A stretch of 64,000 nt of DNA from Phoronis australis. Lineage: Eukaryota; Phoronida; Phoronidae. Made by a program: the position numbers and the translations under genes. The stretch lies in assembly GCA_002633005.1 (NCBI GenBank), contig NMRA01000304.1:365163-429162 (forward strand), given 5' to 3'. The notes below the pieces were generated by a model. It was not told the origin of the DNA. It saw only the letters and a list, made by a program, of their open reading frames with translations, and searched no databases. Below, in pieces: positions 57,301 through 64,000 of this stretch; the first letter of the stretch is position 1, and every line of letters starts with the position of its first letter.

Positions 57301-59116
57301 CTTTACCAACATGTCTCATTTCGCGCAGTTACGAAACCAAAAAAGTCAAGGTTGTCATTGTTTTGCGTCTCACTAGCAAGACTCATAGCTGCAAGCAATG
57401 GAAAAGAACAATGCGTAATACAATAACAACAGGTATGGAACAATTCACTAGAGATCACTACTTACTGGATAATGGCTGCTTTTTCGAAATAATGAATTGC
57501 CTTTTCACAAAACTGTGAGTCTATGTAATATGCCCCAAGCCATTCAATGATCTCAATATTGGATGGGAAATAGCGGTACGACTGAAAAGAAAACATGGAT
57601 TTTTCAGACAACTTATACCTGATAGTCATTATCAATATGGTGCAGAAAACCAACAAAAATTCACTATTTGAAAATCCATCAATGAAAAGTTCAAGTTAAC
57701 TGGTATGGACAACCTTTTAGAGGGATGTAACAAGGAGACTTGGCTATATACTATATTACAGACTGATTGAAGTTCATTGGTTTATGGATTATTAAAATTT
57801 TATCTTAGTAATAAAAATATGACACCAGAAAAACTTAAGCTGCCATAAATACAGTCTGGTAACAAAATACCAAGTACAGCTTTGTAACAAAAAAGTTTGA
57901 TTGAAAACTATTATTTGCAACATCGTGTTCATTTTTAAACAACATCCTGAATGACAATCTGTGCTCACATCGTAGTGGTACTGGAAAGCCTGTGATTTGT
58001 CGCCTTCGTTGTCAAAGATCTCACCCACGCGAGACAAGATGCTAGGATCTGTAGGCACCAGGCTGATCAACTGCATAAACCTGAAACAAATGCATCAAAG
58101 AGGATGTTTCTCCGATCACAAACCTAATTTTATAAATAAACCAATTTGACTTACTGACATTGCTGACTACTACTTTTTGGCAGACATTAAAACACATATT
58201 ACATAGTTAATCAACAACAACAACATCAGATTGGGAAAACGAATGCTTTTTGAGCAAAAAATCTCTAAGCGGCATCATATTAAATGGCGGAAGATTGGCT
58301 AGAAATGGACAGTGAAATGGGATACTTTGGTGTCTAGACCCTACACCACAATCTTACCATTCTGTGGCCTGTGTGGTGTCACCTAGCTGGTCATAGATAT
58401 CGGCAATGTTGTAGATAACTTGAGAGTTGTTCCTCAAGATGGAATGAAGTTTGTAGAAGCAGTCTAGTGCGTCCTCATATCGACCAAGTCTCTTGTTGCA
58501 CAAACCTGTCAGGCACGTGAGCAAACATTGAATTGGGATTCCTTTGTTACAAACGTTCACAGAATCTTACGCGCACACAAACAATGTTCTGGTATGCGTT
58601 ATGAGACTGCTCTTTTCTAAAAAAAATCTCGATTTTTCACAGATTTTTGTAAATTCTTATCATGAGCAGTAACCTTTCTTATTGTTAATTTTTGATATGA
58701 AATTCTGCAAAATCAAATACCCCAGTAACACTAATCCACCATGATGTGAGGTAAATTAAAGAGCAGTCAGTTTTCAAGTAAAGTTCATCCTAAAAAATTT
58801 TGCATTTTCTGAATTGTTGATTAACCATGAACCATATATTAATACATAAAGCAGTGACCTTTATATTTTGTAGAAATTTCATTTCTTTGCAAAATGTAGT
58901 ACTTTACAAACCAAACAATTAAAACTAACCCAGGTTAAACAAGGCTTCAACACACGATGCTTCATTTTGCAATGCCTCTCTGTAAAATTCTCGGGCCTTC
59001 TCATAGTCTTTGTTAGCGAAAAGACAGTTGCCCTTGTTGACCAGGGCAGACGGGTTGTAACGGTCTGCTGTCATGGCAACCTCAGCATATTTGTCGGCCT
59101 GAGAGAGATCACTCTC
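45251..59116 (-). CDS. IFT88: Intraflagellar transport protein 88 (IFT88/Tg737/polaris), C-terminal 367 residues, 8 exons
   Basis: Exons 59116-58930, 58505-58358, 58080-57969, 57581-57466, 56525-56407, 55395-55228, 51907-51779 and 45375-45251 join in phase to 1104 bases (367 residues and TAG). The first exon begins in phase 0, so upstream exons are required. The protein shows consecutive TPR units (NPSALVNKGNCLFANKDYEK, then EALFNLGLCNKRLGRYEDAL, then VGEIFDNEGDKSQAFQYHYD, IEWLGAYYIDSQFCEKAIHYF and VKWQLMVASCHRRSGNYQQA). A basic coiled segment, a Ser/Gly/Arg-rich linker and the diagnostic end DPLGP..ERPKTAA and DEELGDDLLPE follow. Known: IFT88 is a TPR core subunit of IFT-B, needed for anterograde transport and cilium assembly; animal orthologues are about 820-830 residues. 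The N-terminal ~460 residues are absent from this window. Confidence 0.95.
46195..46560 (+). repeat. Dispersed repeat member, IFT88 last intron
   Basis: GCGGCAAGGTGGGGGTCAGCC at 46221 matches in inverse the stretch at 51158-51180. The downstream AATTTGG-CACAT and CTATGGGAT parts look like a diverged interspersed element. Confidence 0.45.
49170..49565 (-). pseudogene. Coding-like remnant, unknown family
   Basis: Minus-strand pieces ESGKAYAEEVASAEVGDLPI (then GWVWKSSQPARRYPSGQ) and, frameshifted, GETGTEEVEYALKEAICDCQ are unusually free of stops and low-complexity for an intron. The opposite strand is also open (49342-49551). It probably comes from an old mobile element. I do not recognise the family. 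Confidence 0.3.
51035..51275 (-). repeat. Dispersed repeat member in opposite orientation, IFT88 last intron
   Basis: Its minus strand carries GGCGGCAAGGTGGGGGGTCA, pairing with 46221. The ORF 51035-51274 is inside this repeat and is not considered a gene. Confidence 0.45.
51779..51907 (-). CDS. IFT88: IFT88 exon: low-complexity linker
   Basis: Acceptor CTTTCCAG and donor GTAAG. It encodes DRSGSGSRQSSAAARRSATH, then KRPTFDDDDSEYKM and STKQEI. Recognised by position, phase 1 at both ends, and the KEI-like junction to the final exon. Confidence 0.88.
53355..53410. repeat. 17-bp tandem repeat GTTACATTGTTCMTG
   Basis: About three and a half copies in the IFT88 intron between the last TPR exon and the linker exon. 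Confidence 0.8.
55228..55395 (-). CDS. IFT88: IFT88 exon: last TPR helix and basic linker
   Basis: Acceptor TGTACTCAG and donor GTACGT. It encodes LKFLVRLCTDLGLKEAQDYA, then KKAEKTKEMREQR and a Gly/Ser/Arg-rich stretch. The 168 bases are phase 1 at both ends. Confidence 0.95.
55991..56290. repeat. 96-bp minisatellite in IFT88 intron, open in the IFT88 frame
   Basis: Three near-identical copies start at 55991, 56087 and 56183, with a truncated fourth at 56279. Because 96 is divisible by 3, the minus-strand frame continuing from the IFT88 exon through its donor stays open and gives three 32-residue repeats containing FVGSSQEKLVLHRVLLQKHP. Confidence 0.92.
56407..56525 (-). CDS. IFT88: IFT88 exon: TPR (VKWQLMVASCHRRSGNY unit)
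   Basis: Acceptor CTTTCTTGCAG and donor GTAAGT. It encodes PNQVKWQLMVASCHRRSGNY through KKFPENVE plus one base of Cys. The frame stays open through the donor into a 96-bp repeat array in the next intron. Confidence 0.95.
57466..57581 (-). CDS. IFT88: IFT88 exon: TPR (IEWLGAYYIDSQ unit)
   Basis: Acceptor TTTCTTTTCAG and donor GTAAGT. It encodes SYRYFPSNIEIIEWLGAYYI through YFEKAAII plus two bases of Gln. Confidence 0.94.
57969..58080 (-). CDS. IFT88: IFT88 exon: TPR (GDKSQAFQYHYD unit)
   Basis: Acceptor TTTGTTTCAG and donor GTGAGC. It encodes FMQLISLVPTDPSIL through QAFQYHYD and ends in phase 0. Confidence 0.93.
58358..58505 (-). CDS. IFT88: IFT88 exon: TPR (GRYEDALDCF unit)
   Basis: Acceptor CCTGACAG and donor GTAAGA. 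It encodes LCNKRLGRYEDALDCF through ADIYDQLGDTTQATE plus two bases of Trp. Confidence 0.93.
58930..59116 (-). CDS. IFT88: IFT88 exon: TPR (SALVNKGN unit)
   Basis: Acceptor CTCCTGTGGAC complement (CCACAG) and donor GTTAGT (non-consensus +3/+4). It encodes ESDLSQADKYAEVAM and a TPR, ending FNL plus one base. Phase 0 at the 5' end. Confidence 0.92.
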
Positions 59117-59560
59117 CTGTGGACAAAAAAGAGAGCTTATTTGATGAATAGATTCGCATGAAACTCGATCGACTCCAAACTATGCGATAATCTCGTAAAT
59201 TTATGTAAGTTCATGTTCAAAGATTTTGTGATTATATTCAAAACTGCAAAAATGTTTTAAAAGCATTACAGGTAAAGATGCACCAGCCTACTAGATAAGA
59301 AATGAGTATCGTTATGAGGAATTAAAATTCATAGTTAATTTACACACTATATACGGTACTCTGCTTTGATAATGAGGTCATGGCAAGATCTGGGTAGAGT
59401 ACAGTAGCTGTCTTGCGGCTAGAAAAAGTCCTGCCTTCCAGCGAGGTCATAGAGTAGGTCCTAGTGTTACTGAACTCTACCTTGGCATAATCTTTACTGA
59501 AGTGTGTTCATAATGTCAAAATGCCCTTCATATAAATCTGCATAAAGGTTAGGTAACAGT

Positions 59561-60170
59561 GAACCTTGTTTACCAGGTTGTACATGTGCAAATATCTTAA
59601 ATTCTGTTAGCTGTAACCTTTACAAAGTACATATTTTCTGAAAGGTGAATAAATTTCTTAACAAATAAATAAGAATGAGATATGTGTTTTTAGTTTAAAA
59701 AATTCTTTTGACTTTGAACAGAGGTTTTAAAAATATTGTTCCTCTAGTCTGAGTGGTCTTATGTCAACATGTTGATAACGGCATTTGCGAGGGAACAGTG
59801 TCTCAGATTTTGGGCCTAGTTTTTCAGAACGAAGCCTTCAAAAATTAAGAGTACGTCGGCCATTTTTGCTCAAAATGCTTTAAAAAGTCGATAATTAAAA
59901 AACTAATGCCTATTTCAGAAATCTGAGACACGATTCCCCCGAAATGCTGTTATCAACATGTTTACAAAAGACCAATATTGTTGGACAAACAATATTTTTA
60001 AAATCTCTGTTCAAAGTAAAAAAATTACTAAGAAACGCATCTCTTTTGAAAAAATAAAGACAATTACATAAGAATAACAAATTTTGTTAGAAAATTTATC
60101 CACCTTTCAGAAAATAAATACTTTGTAGGGGTTAGAGTTAACAGAATTTACAATCTGCTATACAAGGTTC
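59561..60170. repeat. ~610-bp imperfect inverted repeat (foldback) upstream of the first visible IFT88 exon
   Basis: GAACCTTGTTTACCAGGTTG at the left is mirrored by CAAGGTTC at 60163-60170. Further paired blocks are TTTTCTGAAAGGTG/CACCTTTCAGAAAA, AATATTGTTCCTCTAG/CCAATATTGTTGGAC, CAACATGTTGATAACGGCAT/ATGCTGTTATCAACATG and GTCTCAGATTT/AAATCTGAGAC. The centre is near 59866. Confidence 0.8.
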
Positions 60171-62928
60171 ATCTGTGCATGTATTTAAGACCCTTTAGAA
60201 GAACTGTATTCAGTGGGACACAGGCTTCTTCAACATTCAAAAGCATTGGCTGCATGGAAACCAGTAACCATGACGCTACGTCCTAAGGTACACAAAATAA
60301 CCGTACTTGCTGGATGAATGTACCACACAGACTTTCCAAATAGCTGCTTTAGATTAAGAATTTTCATTCAACAAGCTTAAAAGTACAAATTGGACAGTAC
60401 AAGGCACCACTCACAAAAGCCAGCCAACATTAGACACTGCATTACCACTAACCAGACAAAAAATCGATGCCCAACACCAAATGAAATCTAATAGTTGCAT
60501 CTCATCAGGCACTTGTATCCTACCTTCAATATCCTTGACAACAAAGACGAGCACTACAAAATTTCACCAATTGCAAACAAAATAATCCTGTTTCCATTTT
60601 TCAAGGTCTTCAAACACTATTGTGAATACCCACGTTTTTTAAAATACCGTCTGACAGTGGTTAAAATGCTCTATTTGAACAAGGCAAAGTGTCTAATACC
60701 TATCTTCTATGAGAAAACTACATGGAACATAATATAAAATCTTATCAGTCATATCATGTCTTTAATTGGTGAGATTTTACTATATCAAGCAAAAAACTCC
60801 AACAAAAACTCCGCTTCAAAATTGTGTTGCCAGTGAGTTCAATTTGTGTGCTGAACAATGTTTGACATTGACCCTGTGCCACCGAATGCCAAAGTTCACA
60901 TGCAACCAAAGACAAAGACAAAATCCCGTTCCGCAAAACACTACCAAATTGATAAATGGACCAACAAGACTAGAAATTGACTGGACATATTATATCACTG
61001 TTTAGTGGAGATTAAAAATTGATAGGACATTGAATTTTAATTCATAACAACAACAAAATTCAATGTTATTAAAGTCACAAGGAGTGCTACATCAAAATAA
61101 GTTAAAAGTTGAATAAAGCAGCTTATTAAGTAAAAAATAACACAGATCCATAAGGAACGCATTATGACTAAAGAAAGTAACAAAGTTATCTTGCATTATT
61201 TCATGATTCAAGTTTTTGTGACCGTTCCAAAATTAAATCAAAACATTGGACACTCCTCATTGTGTGGATGTCCCAAGGTAATACTCATATTAACTGAACA
61301 GTTCTCAATATACGTTTAGCAATGTTACAGGCAGTTACAATGATAAAAAAGAAAAAATGATATCCAGATACTGGAGTCCTTTGCAGCAAAATAATTAATA
61401 AGCATAAAATCTAGGACTGAAAAACAATGGCTCAACCTTTTTTGACCTTGAAACAGAAACAAAAATGTCATTCAACAAGAAAGAAGCCATCAAAGTGAAA
61501 ACATACTGGCAAAAAAGAAAGCTTGAAAAACAAACAAGCCAAGGACATGAGCTATGTGTTATGGCAGTCGAGAAGAGGGAGAACTGTTATCTTGTTTGGC
61601 GTATTTCATTCACAAAGTTACGGTGCACAAATTGGTGAAAATGATGACTTGGAAAAGTTTAAACAGGATCAAAAATACAAGTAACCAGGGCTAGAAAATG
61701 TGAAAAGCGATTTCCTTCCGAAAGGATGGAACATTAAGTAGATTACTAATGGACGAGAGCAATGAAAAATACCTGAGATCGCCCCATCTGAAATCGCAGA
61801 AAGAGGGTATCAGGGTATCAGCTCCGATGTAGAATAGGTGAACTACTTAAAGGGGCATTTCCTTTCTAGTCACACTGACTTAAAAAGAAAGCAACAAAAT
61901 TATCATTTCCATATTAGCAGTTGGTTTTGATCAACATCAGGACTCAAAATGTCAACTGTTACTGTTGTAAAGTGGATCAATTTGAGATATCTTGCCTTAA
62001 GTAACATGACATATAATCTAGCATTAAAGGTAGTTAGTAGAAAGGAAATGACCCTTTAAGAAAACCGGAATGGCATTAAGAATGAAACTAATGTTGACAA
62101 CAAGCCCTATCTTAAGGATAAAACAATAGCAAAACTCCTGGTTTCAAAAATACAAACCCTAAACAGAACTTGGAAAAATCAATATAATATAATCTATAAA
62201 TAAGTCACAAAATCATTTCTATAATCTTATACCACTAAGACATCTTCTATTGCATTAAGATTACTACAGACATGCGGCAACTCAGCCATGTCCTTCACCT
62301 AACTAAGCAGAAGGCTCCAGATACTTAATAAGCAGACATCAAAAACATCAGCTACTCAAGACAGCAAAAAGATAACACAAGCACAGCTTCAACAACCCAC
62401 AGTAATTCTTCACTTATAAGCGCGCAATATGGCTGACAAGAAAAATTCTATCTCGACAAATTTTTCCACCAAAATAAAGATTAAAGGCGAATGCCACCCA
62501 AAAAACAACCTATTTTGTATCAATTTAGATCGAGTAGTTCTACTTGATAACGGCACGTTCGGTTGTGTTACTTGACACCTGACGGCAGACGGAGGTGTTG
62601 AAATTATCCAATGACGTAATTGGTTTCACACGCAGTCTGTTCAGCAGTTCTCAACACGGGTTAGTGGTGTCAGCTTATCGCTTGAATTCATCATTTAACA
62701 TCAATAAATCATCAAACATCGATGTAAAACCCTTAAAAATACACCGAGTTCTTATAAAAACATGTTTTTTATTTCTTGGTAGGCCAAATCAAGGTCTGCA
62801 ACAGGAATTTGGATTGTCAGTCGGAGATAAATTCGAAGTATTCTTTCGTGAAATACAGACAGGAGAACCTAGATATGTGTTGTTTATACTTGTGATTTTT
62901 TGAGTTCTAAACACACAAAACGCTTGTC

Positions 62929-63032
62929 ATCCCGGCCAGTGGCTCGGAACCTGATCAGGCCTGTCGCGGCCGGACTGACTCGTTATCCCGACCAGTGGCT
63001 CGGAACCCGATCAGGCCCGTCGCGGCCGCAGA
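62929..63032. repeat. GC-rich 56-bp tandem duplication
   Basis: Two copies of ATCCCGRCCAGTGGCTCGGA then ACCYGATCAGGCCYGTCGCG, strikingly GC-rich in an AT-rich background. The copies differ by a few C/T changes. Confidence 0.85.
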
Positions 63033-63709
63033 ACTGGCACAAACATAGACCAGCTTGCATTGGAAACTAAACCTCCAGTCACGAAAAGACTATAGTGAGC
63101 CAAAGAAATAATGTGCACGTAACTACTTATGTTGTGAATTAGCCACGAGACTGAAAATCTACTTACTTGTCGAGGGTCGCGAAGTCGGGTTCCCCTTCCA
63201 CAGACCGTCAGGACAAAGGTTGTAACAATGATTTGAATAATGTATTTGTATTTCTAAATAATGAAAGATTCCCCAAACATGTGACAATAAAATCGAGTAA
63301 TATTGTTTCACAACAGCTTTCTGTCAGCAAACACTGAATTAGCATGCGCTCACACGGCTTCGGTGCTAGGTCAATTACCTTTGTTGCTGGCATCAAAACC
63401 GGTAACGCAGTGGTTTATTCATTGCTGGCTTCTCAAAATATTTGCACTCACGAGCACTCCAAGGCATTGCAAATAGTATTTAATGAGACAGACTTGGTTT
63501 CAGTTTCATATAAGCATTGGTTAGGATCATTTTAGGATGAGAATAATTCATTTTGAAACAGAATGCAGAATAATAAACGTCTACATGGCAACTCGCCCGG
63601 CGCCAATCTCGACTTATAGTCAAGAGCTCATCCGACAAAGACTTCACGGGTCGGCTCATTAGGTTTCACAGGCTATCAGTTCGAACCGGAATACACTGAT
63701 CAAAAAATA

Positions 63710-63997
63710 CTAGCCGAGGTGCCGTGAACATGCATAGGCAAGGAAACATATAGATAGTTCTTTGGGAAGCCAGAATTCGTCAGAGAAATCACTGTAAACG
63801 AAATGCCGGCCACAGACACGGATATGTTTCACAGCCTCATACTTGCTATTAACAGCATACCTTTCATTCTTCAGTCCCACTAGCCACTTCCTAAGCATTT
63901 CGGGCTCTCAAGGAAGTCGAAAAAACAATATACCCGCTTTCTTTGCAGCTCCATAATTCGGACAAGCGGGAACCGATGCACCGCAATATAGCGGCAT
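63710..63997 (-). pseudogene. THAP-type zinc-finger sequence with one in-frame TGA
   Basis: Reading from ATG at 63997 gives 29 residues (YCGASVPAC then GILFFRLP), a TGA at 63910-63908, then in the same frame EPEMLRKWLVGLKN and RVCGRHF. This is the THAP layout: a C-x(n)-C pair near the N-terminus, an FFR-P strand, a conserved Trp in a KW helix, and C-x2-H. The TGA sits where an Arg codon CGA would need one C-to-T change. The frame then closes at 63710. Known: THAP domains are DNA-binding C2CH fingers of animal factors and P-element-type transposases. It may be a decayed copy, a sequencing error, or a terminal exon of something beyond the window. Confidence 0.5.
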
Positions 63998-64000
63998 TCA

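Larger units (their letters stand above)
59117..63709. other. Region upstream of the first visible IFT88 exon: no further IFT88 exon found
   Basis: The visible first exon starts in phase 0 after a good acceptor, so an intron of at least 4.9 kb is implied. Reading the minus strand I found no TPR-like exon. The region holds the 610-bp foldback and the GC-rich duplication. Confidence 0.5.

Noticed and set aside
62595-62903. Plus-strand ORF containing GRPNQGLQQEFGLSVGDKFE after an acceptor-like TTCTTGGTAG
   Set aside because: No convincing donor or partner exon, and no family recognised. The upstream part is random. Possibly an exon of a plus-strand gene outside the window, but not supportable.

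Overview
This is an AT-rich, intron-rich eukaryotic window with one assembly gap (14187-14953). It looks like an invertebrate deuterostome nuclear genome. The evidence is an animal-type ciliary gene (IFT88), a CUB/LDLa membrane receptor, long repeat-filled introns, non-LTR retrotransposon fragments, MITEs, THAP-type sequence and GT-AG splice sites throughout. I cannot decide between a hemichordate, a cephalochordate or another lineage. Almost all of the long single-frame ORFs are chance ORFs. The real coding content is in short exons, which I joined by splice sites and reading phase.

Layout. (1) 5.7-16.8 kb, plus strand: eight phase-consistent coding exons spell a complete 496-residue type I membrane protein: signal peptide, CUB, CUB, an unusual eight-Cys LDLa-like module, one transmembrane helix, and a 138-residue cytoplasmic tail ending in a PDZ-ligand-like TDV. 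The nearest known architecture is NETO. (2) 16.8-37.6 kb: no convincing gene, but many repeats. These include a ~150-bp tandem family, a LINE fragment, a palindromic satellite with a MITE inserted and its target duplication visible, a 31-bp minisatellite, and two further MITEs. (3) 37.6-42.2 kb, plus strand: a small neuropeptide-type gene with a TATA box. Exon 1 encodes a signal peptide followed directly by HWYGKR (an amidation and dibasic cleavage site), exon 2 encodes the rest of a 77-residue precursor, and a 3'-UTR exon carries a polyA signal. This is the most interesting object in the window and may be a highly shortened GnRH-like precursor. (4) 59.1-44.6 kb, minus strand: the last eight coding exons (367 residues and stop) of IFT88, an intraflagellar-transport TPR protein. 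Its N-terminal exons are not found in the remaining 4.9 kb. (5) The right edge has a minus-strand THAP-domain sequence broken by one TGA.

The three genes show no operon-like linkage. They are independent neighbours: a receptor, a secreted peptide precursor and a ciliary trafficking protein. Exon boundaries were set by eye from GT/AG sites, phase continuity and family recognition. All homology statements are from memory, not from a search.
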